A stretch of 64,000 nucleotides of DNA from Hirudinaria manillensis (GCA_034509925.1 CM067533.1:2372001-2436000); one strand, 5' to 3'. Positions 20,301 through 30,659 are shown, counted from the stretch's first letter. The notes: generated from the letters alone by a model not told the origin. Program-made: numbers and translations.

Positions 20301-22514
20301 GCATATCAATTAGCATAAATTATTCAAAACCACCTCGCTCATCAGCCCGGTGACCTGCCTCGAAAGGGAGTAAAGCTTCTCGGTCGAGAGCGTTGTGACG
20401 CTGCGGACGTAAACATGAATTGTTCAATTAATTAATTAATTAATTATTAAATTAAGTGTAATTGATTAATTAATTAATTATAAATATGTTGAATATTTCA
20501 ATTATCTATTACCTCAGAAACAATGAAGTTTTATTAAAAATGACATTGAAGCTACGTTAATCAGTTGATAACGTGCTGAAATTAGAGTTTCAGAGAGAAA
20601 TATTCAAAGGATGTTGCAATGTGAGGAAAGTAAAGGAAAGACGTTGTAAGAGGAACAGATCGAAATTTGTAAACAAATATAATATATCCCGATAGAACAT
20701 CTTAAGTCAACATTCAAAACATCATTGATGTTGTCACCATCATCATCATCACCACCACCGTCGTCATCATCATCATCATCTTCATCAAGAGATGAAGGTC
20801 AGCTCAGTACAATGCAGTCCTTCACGTGACTGTAATACAGTAACAGCACGTTGCATGCCACCTCCTTTTCAACTTGTTCCGTGCCACAACGAATCGCTTT
20901 CGGAAAACTTTGCTGCAAGTGATCTGAGCTCAGTCACAATGAGGTTTATGCTTGCTACATTATGTAAATATATTCATCATCATTATCACCACGATCATCA
21001 TCATCACCACGGTCATCATCATCACCACCACCATCATCAGCAAGAGCAAAAACCGTACGAGTTGGATGCAGGCATTTTCACGGCCTCGTCTTGCGGAATT
21101 GCATCCGAGGAGGAAGACTTGAGAACGTCGAAGGAGTTTCTTCTCGACTTCTCAGAAGCGTCTGCCGGCGAATCGTCCGTCACGGAGCGGGAGAAGTCGA
21201 CGGCGCCAGAGACGTCCTGGTGGCAAAAAGAAATGTCGTGACCGATGCTCCGTGCTCTTGAGCATTGCAAACGAGATTGGAGTTTGATGATGTTGTGGGT
21301 AATAAGTGATAATGTCGTAATAATTTATTATTACTTAAGTTTATCATGGTAGTATTCAGAGTCTTTGGGAGGCTAGCATGATGACATGTTTTCATTAATA
21401 AAACAGCTTAGCATCTCCGGTTCCCAAAGTAGTTTTTTAATTATATAGCAAATAACTTAAGATACAACAGATGAGACAATAACAAAGCCTCAAACAAAGT
21501 GAAAATTCAAACCTCAAATATGGTTTTCCTTACATGTTAAATGATAATTATAACATTAATAATAACATTACAGCAACAATAACATTAATAGTAATTAACA
21601 ACAATAATAACATTAATAATAATTAATAACAATAATAACATTAATAGTAACGTTAATAATCAATCTTTGTACCCACATTTGCAAACTCATGTTTGGCCTG
21701 GTTTGGAGCCTGGTCGTCTGTGGTTATGGGGGAACTTGAAGTCGTGCTCTGATTCTTCTGGATTTGTTTCAGCTGATGTAAAATTTACAATAAATACATT
21801 TAAATTCTTGTTTGCAAGAACATATTTTCAGCCATATTCCAACCCTCTTCCCCAAGGCCCTTTTTTTTTGCTTCTCATAGATAATCAAAAGTACAACAGT
21901 CACCCAAAGAGGGGAAGTTGATAGTTAGTCAGAAAGGTTTGTAGCTCTCCCCAATCCAAATTATATCCTTGCTTGTTTATTTCAGCAAACTTCCATCACC
22001 CAAACCACATAAAACAAAAACCATTTGTTAACCTTTCTAATAAGTTGCAAGAAATAAATTCAGTGACAATATTTTGGGGGAATCTACAAAGCTTTTCATA
22101 ATTCTTTGAAAATCAAACACAAGAATTTGCACCAGAAGAGGAGCAATAAAACCTATCAAACTTATGTAGAACTCAGTTACCTTATTCCAAAAAAAATCCA
22201 AATTTATATTAGAAGCAGACAGCAATTCTGGGTGAGAAGGGTGAAAGGAAAATTAAACCAAATAAAGCGGTTTTAGGTTTTGTAAGAGGCGATATGATAC
22301 AATTTGACAAGAGTTCACGCCATATGATTACGTGTATCTCTGAATCGACAGCACTTTTAGACTTACATATGGTTCGTCAAACGAAATTTCAGTGAGTTTT
22401 AAAAAGTGGAGAAACTGGCGGGTGAGAAAAATTAAAATTTAATTCGTGTACGAGCTCTCTCACTTTCTTTCTGGCTGCGGCAATCCTAGCCTTCCTGTCA
22501 ACGTCGGCCATCAT
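10128..22514 (-). CDS. GOLGA2: GM130 / golgin subfamily A member 2 (complete, 24 coding exons)
   Basis: cis-Golgi coiled-coil tether that binds p115 through its basic N-terminus and GRASP65 through its extreme C-terminus. Exons in gene order: 22514-22464, 21772-21673, 21254-21059, 20400-20334, 19749-19690, 19404-19327, 19075-18974, 18210-18117, 17763-17598, 17467-17407, 16890-16810, 16576-16481, 16252-16145, 15991-15904, 15489-15351, 14934-14742, 14442-14335, 13685-13503, 12871-12743, 12266-12128, 12002-11926, 11357-11255, 10999-10727, 10432-10128. They sum to 2997 nt (998 aa; human is about 1000) with consistent phases. Landmarks: N-terminal ARIAAARKKLKQIQKNQ with a Ser-Pro site nearby; VHVQTVGILVAEK; LEMSELYLEQ; ALSRAMAQNKELKSQ; LQGETDTIGEYVSLY; KIMHLLNEI; C-terminal CTGKVFLV, a PDZ-ligand-like end. 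Nearly all the rest is heptad coiled coil. The start is MM; the second Met could be used. Intron 10 uses a GC donor. A short exon matching the vertebrate segment after NLKDLE was not found. Exon 12 could start six bases later. Confidence 0.93.
10441..10556. repeat. (TAA)n microsatellite
   Basis: Interrupted TAA repeat in the last intron of GOLGA2, directly upstream (in gene sense) of the acceptor of the terminal exon. Confidence 0.9.
11184..11261 (+). other. tRNA-like sequence (tRNA pseudogene or SINE head)
   Basis: Contains an almost canonical B box/T-arm (GTGGGTTCGAATCCTAC, five-pair stem with one wobble). A seven-pair acceptor-like stem forms between ACCATTG at 11184-11190 and CGATGGT at 11255-11261. 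The D and anticodon arms are poor. Its 3' end overlaps the end of GOLGA2 exon 22, and its T-arm supplies the GT splice donor on the minus strand. A functional tRNA is unlikely; a tRNA-derived repeat is the better reading. The acceptor-stem pairing may be chance, because those bases are coding. Confidence 0.4.
14468..14700. repeat. CAC/ATC trinucleotide tract
   Basis: Roughly 230 bp of CAC, TAC and ATC triplets in the GOLGA2 intron between the exons at 14742 and 14442. Poly-His, poly-Val and poly-Gly frames through it are artefacts. Confidence 0.95.
17246..17330. repeat. (AATC)n microsatellite
   Basis: About 85 bp of perfect AATC repeat inside a GOLGA2 intron, just upstream (in + coordinates) of the exon with the GC donor. 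Confidence 0.95.
18672..18960. repeat. 16-bp minisatellite
   Basis: About 18 copies of a 16-bp unit of the form CATTCCATCGTCCATG, with CATC/TATC/GTCC variants, in a GOLGA2 intron. It ends about 13 bp before the donor side of the exon at 18974-19075. The three parallel reading frames through it are by-products. Confidence 0.9.
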
Positions 22515-23592
22515 TAAAAAGTGACAACAAAAATATTCAAAATATTAAAGTTCGAAAAAGCTTCAAATATACTTTGTTACGTTTTAGTTTAAACAAACAG
22601 ACGAACAAATAAGTAAAGATATTATGAAAATTATTTTTAAACTCAATTACGAGCGTGAGCAGTACCAGGTAATACCAAACTCATTCTTCTAACATATGTT
22701 CCCTTAAAATAAAAACTAACTGAAAATGCTCTAATAACTATCTTAAATTTGAATTTTTTAAAAAAAATATTCATAGTATCTTTTTATGCCCGAAACTTTT
22801 TGATTTTTAGATTCAATTAGTATAGGCAACAACAGCTAATTTCATCAAAGTTCATTCTTCTAATATGCATTCCCTTAAGGTAAAAACTAACTAAAGATTT
22901 TCCGATAATTATGTTAAATTTTTAAAATAGCAAAAAATATTAATACATGACATCCGAATAATTTTCTGATGACCAGAAAGTAACCAGCCTAACTGCCGTA
23001 TAATATCCGACCCATGTCACTCTATCTAGCAAAATAAGTCTCTCCAACTTGTTGTCTGTTATTCAAATAATGTTATAATTTCGTGGTCAAATACGATTTA
23101 AAATGTAATGCTTAGAAAGCATTATTATCGCTGACTATTTGTATCCACAACACAATTATAAAACATTAACTACCTTAAATCATGTTGTATAAGAATTTGT
23201 AGAAATTGCATTATTTATAGAAGATGCATACAACTCAAACAAAGTTTCACTTTTTTTGCTGATTTTTGATTTGATTTTTTGAACATCCAACGTCCAACCA
23301 TGATTAAATAACAAATGCCCAGCATTAAAATCATTTTCATGAACTTATGGGCAGAAGACAATGTAATTGCAACTTGTAAATCACAAAATTATCGAAAGAC
23401 AAAATATCAAATGATCAATCCAACAGATACGGATTGATTTTAAACAATCTCCAAAGTTCAAAGAGTATGACTAGGTCGTTGCACATAAATTTAAGTGGGA
23501 CGCTAAGTAACAAGTGAAAGAAAAAATAAACACACGAACGATCCGACGTGCAATACGAGAAGGTCCACAATTAGACTCGGTTATTCAGAAGA
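22515..23592. other. GOLGA2 5' flank; no gene seen
   Basis: AT-rich sequence between the GM130 start and the terminal exon of the next minus-strand gene. It should contain the GM130 promoter and 5' UTR. Direct repeats such as the two TTCATTCTTCTAAYATRYRTTCCCTTAA-like stretches near 22680 and 22850 suggest a local duplication of about 180 bp. No ORF worth reporting. Confidence 0.5.
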
Positions 23593-24616
23593 TTATTGAA
23601 CGACAGCAGCTAAAGACCACAAAAGAGATTCAATGCCCTTTGGAATTATATCAGGGACTTCACTCCCAAACAGGATCATAAGAACTCTGAAGAACTCTCG
23701 TTCATTTAAAGAGCCCTAAAAAAAACCCACATTAATGCAATAAATACTTAGTAAATTTCTCATCAAAATTTCTCACATGAAGAGCACTAAGGGTTGTGAC
23801 AGCTGGGTTTCCTCTCTCAACTATCAAACCGCTGATGTTCGTAATGGCTCTTTTCCACCACAATTTCCCCAGCTGCAATTTCCTGCCAAGGGAGAAAGGT
23901 TCTCCGAGAAGAAACTAAAATATCACCAAAGTATATCAGAAAATCCCAATGAATTCAATAGCTTTACTTTTCACTAATTATTTTACAATGATGAGGACTA
24001 TACGTGCATACTTACATGTTACTAAGCTTGCGGTCGGCCAAACACACTGCCATTCACATCATCTTTATTTTTAAAGATCTTTGCCACATTTCAATCAAAA
24101 GTTCCAACTGCACACACATGTGCTGATTCTATAGTTTTATATTGTTTACATTACTATTGTTTGTTCTAACAGAAAATATTGACTCACTTTGTTTTTGATA
24201 GCATTCAAATATGCTTCTGCTTGAGTCCTTTCATCACGAATCATTTCTGGACTTACTAGGAAAATAAAATCCTCACTTTGTGGATTTGATGGACACCTGA
24301 CATAAAAGAAAATTAATTTTAAAAATGAAAGAATTTGTACTCCATTTCAGAAGTCACCTAAAATAATTTCTCAGGATCCTAATTTCTAAGTCATTTTCCT
24401 CTACATTGTATCCTCTTTCACAAACTTGGCAGGCCAACATTTTGTAGCAATTTCCTTCTTTGAAATTTCTTTCTATTATGTTTCTAACCACCTTGTACAG
24501 TATAGATTTATCACCCAGATTCATCAATACTTCAGTCAAGAAATAATGTGCTGCAATTAATTGGCCATAAATGAAAAATGTGAATCGTGCAATGATTTTA
24601 AATCGTCGTCTTGCAT
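23593..24616 (-). CDS. Unrecognised small helical protein, multi-exon
   Basis: Four exon-like blocks with agreeing phases: 24550-24358 (possibly extending to an ATG at 24616), 24296-24188, 23914-23777, 23715-23593 (stop TAA). Two of the introns are 61 bp. The product is rich in amphipathic helix; recognisable pieces are SILYKVVRNIIERNFKEG, a CQVC motif, FIFLVSPEMIRDERTQAE and SLNEREFFRVLMILFGSEVP. I do not recognise the family. The 5' end is a problem: ATG at 24616 opens MQDDDLKSLHDSHFSFMAN and then stops, while the exon frame needs a one-base shift near 24555-24565. Either the start lies elsewhere, the gene is damaged, or there is a base error. A CCAAT box in reverse orientation lies at about 24703 upstream of this ATG, as expected of a promoter. 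An alternative terminal exon at 24107-24054 (17 codons) is also possible. Confidence 0.5.
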
Positions 24617-24808
24617 GTTTTGAGAAAAACTGTCGGGAAACCGCAGCCGAAGCGAGAATCGAACTCAGAATAACGTAAACAAAACATAGGAGAATTCACA
24701 GTAGCCAATCAGAGAGCTTTATGATGGCTAATAAGTTTGTTTCTTTTTAATGAAGTTTCTCTTGCCGATCTAAAAAATTCCTTGAAGTTCAGACGCAAAT
24801 GTCCGTCT

Positions 24809-25177
24809 TTAATAATCACCAAAATCTGTTTTTGCAAAATTCTGACAAGTATCATCTTCGATAAAAACCATGTCGTTCATAGTGTATAGAGTATAGCAGA
24901 ATCCCTTTCCATTGCTTAATCTAACTAACTGATAGGTAACGCATTTCGGATCCATTATACAGAACAGGCTGCATTCTTTCATCTCTTTCGTAATCGATGG
25001 TGTGGACAGTTTTGTCATAAACTGCAATGGTTTTACCGGAAAATCCGTCCAATCGCCAACGCACATGTTTTGGCCTTCGAACTTTGACCTTTAAAAAAGA
25101 GCAGCCTCACTGGGCGTCATCTTTGACATGAAGATTAAGATTGATGCCGAAAGACAGACGATGAACATTGGATTCAT
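24809..25177 (-). pseudogene. PAN-ILEI family pseudogene 1 (ILEI exon lost)
   Basis: Copy of the first exon of the family (signal peptide plus PAN-like domain) starting at 25177, with the promoter region also conserved to about 25380. A nonsense codon replaces the Gln of the ALFQRSKFEG motif at 25091-25093. The sequence leaves the PAN exon exactly at its normal splice-donor position and continues directly into the last codons and 3' UTR of the third exon (ends in Gly-Asp-Tyr, stop at 24809). The whole ILEI exon and both introns are missing. The junction is in frame, but the upstream stop makes a functional product unlikely. Confidence 0.8.
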
Positions 25178-25829
25178 AATATTGATGTTTTTAGTAATAA
25201 AAAGGAGGTCGTAAATGTTTTAGGAATTTCTAATTTGATCTTTCGACGCTCTTATTTATGTGTTCGACTTGATGAATACTTTGGCAGTCTTCACTAAAAT
25301 CGTTTCCTTTGTTTCATTGTTCACGGCTGTCATTGGTCACGATCACTCGTAATGGGCAACTTTTCTTGAACCATGAAATTTTCCAATTTTTTAAGCTGAA
25401 AACTATTTGAAAACACGATGTCTTTCAATGATTTCATTCTTCGTTCTCTCTGATGGATTTTATTCGATTGAAGTCTTCTTAGTTTTGAATTGATGATGAT
25501 TCAAGGTGAAACCATAACCAGTTTATTCCTATCAAGGGTTGACATCATCGTCGTAGTCACCATCGTCCGCACTTGGTCGTATAATTGGATGAATGAAGGA
25601 ATGGATGAACTCAAGATTGTTAAATAATTTGAAAAGTTTTTAATTTCTTTTTAAAATTATTAACATTAATATTTTATTAAATTAATATTTTACAATCTAT
25701 GCGATTGAAGAACAAAAAATCTTTCTGACGATCAAAGAAATGTGTTTAATTACATGCAGAAATTATCGTAATCAGCTTAATTAACGCTCGCTTTAACACA
25801 ATTTCATCACTCGAAATAGAGAACGAAGA
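25178..25829. other. Promoter remnants and inverted copy of the LRR-gene 5' end
   Basis: 25178-25380 matches the upstream region of the intact PAN-ILEI genes at 33415 and 47630. At about 25418-25575 there is an inverted copy of the LRR gene's first codons (MKSLKDI) and its 5' flank. The same orientation is found at 57280-57440. The first exon of the intact LRR gene (25830) faces the other way, so the two 5' ends form a head-to-head arrangement about 400 bp apart. The remainder is AT-rich. Confidence 0.6.
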
Positions 25830-27072
25830 ATGAAATCACTGATGGACATCTTGTTGGAACAAACAGTTTTCAGCTTTTCCAAAATATTTTCCAAAGAAAA
25901 GCAAACAACACCATTCAAAGTTGAAAACGGTAATTGCAAGTGAAATAACAATTTTGATTGAATTTGAGACCAGGTCGTTTTCATGGTCAATCACAATATC
26001 ATCGATTGATGCAATTTGCGCTGTAAAAATCTAACCATAAACCAAACTATTATTTCTTGAATGCAATTGACCAAATAATTTTTTTATGTTGCAATTTCGA
26101 TTAAAAGTAATATTAATCCGACAGCATCATTGAGCGGTATTTATCTGAGACCTGGTTTGTTTGACAAGATACTCAGTAAGAGTAATGAAATGTATTGGCG
26201 GATTTTGCCTGAAGAATTGATTCCATGCTTGGATAACATGAATAAGCTTCAGTGGAAGTACCTCAGTTATTTCACTGACCACGTCGTTCTGAGTCCTAAG
26301 GATGTCAGCTTCATCTGCAAGAAAAATCCGACATTGAAAAGTCTCAGTGTTCGCATCAAGTACACGGACGAGTGTGAAATACCCGAGTGCTTGTCGGATG
26401 TTGTCGGATCACTGGAAACTCTGTGTTTGAGTTTAATTTGGTGAGATTGCATTTAAAATCGGTGGCTAAAAGTTATATATCGAACTATTCACGTAGCTAT
26501 TCAACTTTGAAATCAAGTGATGTTGAATTAGTTGGGAAATCAACTGCAGTTCATATAGATCACTTAAGAATGTCAATTATCACTCATCTTATTTAACAAT
26601 TTCAATGATTTTTATCGATAGGGAGGAACCAATATCCGACGAATTTGAACTCATCCCACGTCATGTTAGCCATTACTTGTTAGATCTGGGTTCGCTTGAA
26701 TGGGGCAAAGAAAATATCCCAGCACAATCAGAATATCTTAAAGACTCTCCATATTTTCGATTGAAACGTTTGAATTTCGACCTATGCCTGGACAAGTTAC
26801 CCTTGAATATCTATCCAGAATCGTTGGAACGACTCGACCTAAGGGAAGATTTTGTTTGTCCTACCACCTATCCAATCATAAATTCCTTCGTCAATCTCAG
26901 ACATTTGAACATCAACCATTCTTACGCAGCTGATGTGAGTGGTTCCGTAGAATCACTTTGGAAAGATATTCTGATAAAAAAAAAATATATGCCAGGGGTT
27001 TCAGTCGTGTTTATGAAAAGAAATCTAGAAAACTTAACAAAATCGCTTATCAACACATACGAAGTCCGTTAG
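25830..27072 (+). CDS. LRR-like protein, copy 1
   Basis: Three exons with matching phases: 25830-25929, 26125-26440 and 26622-27072 (stop TAG), 288 aa. Exon 1 opens MKSLMDILLEQTVFSFSKIF, a short helical region like the start of some F-box/LRR proteins. Exons 2 and 3 contain irregular leucine-rich repeats (NPTLKSLSVRI, RLKRLNFDLCLDKLPLN, PESLERLDLRE, FVNLRHLNINH). No signal peptide or membrane segment is evident. A near-identical copy lies at 60888-62184, so this gene and its downstream neighbour form a duplicated module. An F-box/LRR-like adaptor is possible but not shown; I would call it an LRR protein of unknown function. Confidence 0.65.
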
Positions 27073-27205
27073 GTTTCCTTTGAGTTTATTGTACAATCGT
27101 TCAAATATTAATTAATATTTAATTAAGCGGTTATAATATAATAGATGCGAAAATAAATATTTAAGAAATTTATAACCTCTAAAAATTTCATCGCTATCAA
27201 ATTTG

Positions 27206-28836
27206 ATGCTCAAAAATGATTCATTTTCGAAGGCGGAACAACGAAACAAATTGCAGGAGAGGTTAAGACTTTCTGAAAGAGTGCAATTAAAATACGAGGC
27301 TAAAAATATCGTTGTACAACTGACAAATTCACTTCTATTGGATTCTGAGATGTTCGACACAAAAGAAACGGAAGAGGTAATACTTATACTGTATGTTTCA
27401 GCGTCCCTTTAGCTCACGCGGACTGCGATATATAAATGACTAATTATTATTATTATTATTGTTATTGTTATTTCTTTTAATCATTTATGGTCTTGTCACC
27501 TTCCATAAACATCATCAGTAATCTTCGTTACTAACCTAATTGGGTGCCCGTCATCTTAACGATGATATTCGGGAAATTTATTCCGGTAGTGTATATAACT
27601 TTAAACTTTAGCATCTAACTAGGTCAACTACTGGCAAACGCCGGCGATATCATCTAATTACATGATAGAATTATGAAGGTCTTTGCCCAATAATAATTGA
27701 AAATATGCGTAAATTTCTGTTAATTGAATATGTTGCACACATAGTAATATATTTGTTTCAAGTAATAATATACACTATACAACGTCATGCACTACAATGC
27801 ATTAAGTAATGAGAGTTAATGGCGAGAACATTGAAGGGGCTTAAGCAAAACATTTTCTGTGCTTTGAGAGTATACCTACACAAGAGTTAATTGAGCTACA
27901 TTTAAGTACTAAATTCAATCTTTTAGACTTTGACAAAATGCCTCGATTGTGAATTGGACATGGATACGTTGGAGATATTAAAGTAAGTGGATCATATTTA
28001 TGGCTAAAAGTTCATTGTCACTAAATTGGAATATTGAAATGATTAACTTTCCTAACGTTATACATTAATTTGAAACTTGACCAGGTTTATTTTGGATAAA
28101 TCTGACATGGATCGGTTTTCAACGGATTTCAAAATGTAAATCTTTTGTATTTATAAACATAGCAATAAATGAGCATTAAAACAATTTCAATATTAAAAAA
28201 GATTAAAAATGTTAATTGCTTTTCAGAAAGTTTATTTCGAGAATGTGCAGTTTGGCTCCTGTTGCTGACGATGTAAGTATGCTAATTTTAATTGTTTATA
28301 AATAATTCAAGACATAATAATTATGTTCAGATGATGACTAACAACCATTGTCATTATTATTTAACTAGGATTTGAATCGCTGTCTGACGTTGCCGGTAAG
28401 TTGAAATATTGCCTAGTTACGAAAACACTAACTGCAAACTAAATAAACAATTATAATAAAAATAAATGATAAAATATTTGAAACTTATTTCATATATTCC
28501 ACTTTATTACAATGACCAAATCAGATTGAGAACAAAAAACTGAACAAATTCCTGTTGGATTTCATTGAAAGGAATCCTCGTAAACAACTTGCGAAACACA
28601 TATCCAAGTCCTTTGACTTGTACCCTCAATTGTTTGGGTAAGATGCACCAAAGATACAAGATACCATTAATATATTTACTTGCTTTCCCCATTTCAACTT
28701 TCAAATCGGATTCTCCAGCTAGATTATTTAATAACAGCATTTAATTAATAATGCAACAAATTAAAAAAATTTCATTTTCATTTGCAGAGGAAAGAAAAAA
28801 TTGTTATGGATTACGGAGCTACGACTTGATTTATAA
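27206..28836 (+). CDS. Unrecognised 170-aa protein, 7 exons, copy 1
   Basis: Exons 27206-27376, 27927-27982, 28085-28135, 28227-28272, 28369-28395, 28525-28637 and 28788-28836 (stop TAA). All have good GT-AG sites and matching phases and total 513 nt. The smallest exon is 27 nt. Sequence features: charged coiled-coil-like N-terminus (KAEQRNKLQERLRLSERVQ), CLDCELDMDTLEIL, FISRMCSLAPVADD, KLNKFLLDFIERNPRKQLAK, C-terminus LLWITELRLDL. No family recognised. It follows the LRR gene by about 130 bp in the same direction and is duplicated with it, so the two could be exons of one longer transcript. The phase-0 ATG here and the stop in the LRR gene argue for two genes. Confidence 0.6.
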
Positions 28837-28955
28837 CTGTTTTTTTATCTTTGATTTTGAATACAAATCTCCCCAAACAAATGATAGCAGATTTAATTCG
28901 GAGGCATCAGATTCCGTACTTTACCGCATGTCAATAAACAAATCTAACAATACTT

Positions 28956-29116
28956 TAATAACCCGGGGTCCTCAAACTAATTATGGAAGGACAGGTTTAT
29001 TGAAACGTGTTCAGATGGCTTGGAAGATGTACAATGCTCAATTGTCTAAGTCTTGGAATCTGCTGTATCTCTTACTCTCGCTCTGCTTTCGATATAAATC
29101 TATTTGTCTAGCTTCA
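28956..29116 (-). repeat. 3' LTR
   Basis: Direct repeat partner of 30293-30454. On the minus strand it begins TGAAGCTAGAC and ends GGGTTATTA. It contains an AATAAA-like signal within TCAATAAACC. Confidence 0.7.
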
Positions 29117-29521
29117 TAACCAAAGACTCTGAATAGTACCCATTAAAGTAATTCTTAAATTATATTGCCACTCAATTTAATTAATTACTAAATTAATTAA
29201 TCAGCAATGTAATTTTAATTATTCTTCAATTATCTGGATCCAGGGATCCAACACTGCCCTTCCTTAAATCTGTTCGTCCCGAACAGACATCTATTCCCAT
29301 TTTCATTTTAACTCTAGGAATATGATCCGATTATCTTCCGATAATCTCATGGCAGCGAATCCCAGATCCATTTGCTTTGTCCTTTTTGCGGATTTCTGTT
29401 TCCTCCCTTTTGTCCCACAAGTTTCAGTCGCGGAACGCCGCCACTTCTAAGTTCACCCTCCTGCTCCACCATGTCGCCAGATCTGAAACTCTCTACAGGA
29501 TCACTTGCTCCACTTTTCATG

Positions 29522-30211
29522 CTAGGCACTCTCCCGAAATTCCGAGCACTCCCTTCTGTTATCTCCAATCGAGCCGAAACATCCGCTGGTAAATCCATGG
29601 CCTCTCCCGAAGACTTCATTTGTTCCAGTACTAACTCCGTGTGTTCCACTGGTAACTCTGTGTGCTTCATCAGTAACTCCTCGGGCTATACTAAGAACTC
29701 CACAGGCTCTGCTGGTAAATCCATGGGCTGTTCTGTAGACTCTACTTGTTCCACCATCAACTTCGTGTGCTTTACTGGTCCCTGTTGTCGACTCGATCTG
29801 ATCTGGTGACTCCATGGGCTCCAATGGCAAGTCCTCTGAGTCTGCCACCACGCACAGTGTTTCTGGAGACACGCACGCACTGTGGTCGGATGTGTCTTCT
29901 AATGACTCTATCCCAATGCTGCCAGAAACTGTACTTGGAACATCAGAACTCTTCTCAGTAGAGTTTTCACCCGAAACCAGCGAGACATCCTGACAGGGAA
30001 CCGCTGTGTTTTCCATATCGCCCCTAATACTCCTCCTCCACTCCTCTGCTAACTTTCTCAGAAACTCACTATATTCAGACTCGAATTCGTATTCCTCCGG
30101 GTCATGGCCATTCTCCCGTATCTCAGCTTTCGTGCCTTTCCAATCTAGGCCTCGATTTCTCAATTCTTGTCTCAATCGAGGCACGTTCAATTCATCCAAG
30201 TACCGCCGCAT
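29522..30211 (-). CDS. gag-like ORF with N-terminal SAP motif
   Basis: 229 codons starting about 60 nt after the primer-binding site. Residues about 5-35 (LDELNVPRLRQELRNRGLDW then GTKAEI) match the SAP helix-extension-helix DNA-binding motif, seen at the start of some LTR-element gag proteins. The rest is acidic and Ser/Thr-rich with near-repeated Thr-Ser-Gly-Thr-His-Gly-like units around residues 150-210. No CCHC knuckle or protease motif. Other forward frames in 29372-29809 are shadows. Confidence 0.6.
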   Translation of the reverse strand: MRRYLDELNVPRLRQELRNRGLDWKGTKAEIRENGHDPEEYEFESEYSEFLRKLAEEWRRSIRGDMENTAVPCQDVSLVSGENSTEKSSDVPSTVSGSIGIESLEDTSDHSACVSPETLCVVADSEDLPLEPMESPDQIESTTGTSKAHEVDGGTSRVYRTAHGFTSRACGVLSIARGVTDEAHRVTSGTHGVSTGTNEVFGRGHGFTSGCFGSIGDNRRECSEFRESA

Positions 30212-30273
30212 CCTTCACTTTTCAACCAATCAAGCCTCTACCTTAATTACTCTTTGATCCCCTTTAACTCTAA

Positions 30274-30291
30274 ATCCCACTCCTGACACCA
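30274..30291 (-). other. Primer-binding site, tRNA-Leu type
   Basis: The plus strand reads ATCCCACTCCTGACACCA, which looks like the 3' end of a tRNA-Leu including the CCA tail. It lies one base beyond the inner edge of the LTR, where a retroelement primer-binding site must be. Confidence 0.7.
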
Positions 30292-30292
30292 A

Positions 30293-30454
30293 TGTAATAA
30301 CCCGGGGTCCTCAAACTAATTATAGAAGGCCAGGTTTATTGAAACGTGTTCAGATGGCTTGGAAGATGTACAATGGTCAATTGTCTAAGTCTTGGAATCT
30401 ACTGTATCTCTTACTCTCGCTCTGCTTTTCGAGATAAATCTATTTGTCTAGCTT
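30293..30454 (-). repeat. 5' LTR
   Basis: Second copy of the terminal repeat. Its inner edge is followed by the primer-binding site. The outer edge runs directly into duplicated GOLGA2 intron sequence, with no obvious target duplication matching the other flank, so the locus was rearranged after or during insertion. Confidence 0.7.
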
Positions 30455-30659
30455 ATCGTTAATCAGTTGATAACGTGCTGGTATTAGAGTTTCAGAGAGA
30501 AATATTCAAAGGATGTTGCAACATGAAGAAAGTAAAGGAAAGACGTTGCAAGAGGTACGGATTGAAATTTATAAACAAATATAATATATCCCGATAGACT
30601 CGCCATTCAAAACATCAACGTTGTTGTCACTATCATCATCATCATCACCACCACCGTCG

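Larger units (their letters stand above)
28956..30454 (-). mobile_element. Internally deleted LTR retrotransposon
   Basis: Two direct repeats of about 160 bp (28956-29116 and 30293-30454) differ at only a handful of sites and flank about 1.2 kb. On the minus strand the 5' LTR ends in TTACA, followed after one base by a primer-binding site, then a gag-like ORF with a SAP motif. No protease, reverse transcriptase or integrase is left, so the element is non-autonomous. Ty3/gypsy-like organisation is the best guess. The element begins right where copy 1 and copy 2 of the LRR module lose similarity. Confidence 0.75.

Noticed and set aside
23777-23977. 66-codon plus-strand ORF
   Set aside because: Opposite strand of a better-supported exon (23914-23777) of the minus-strand gene.
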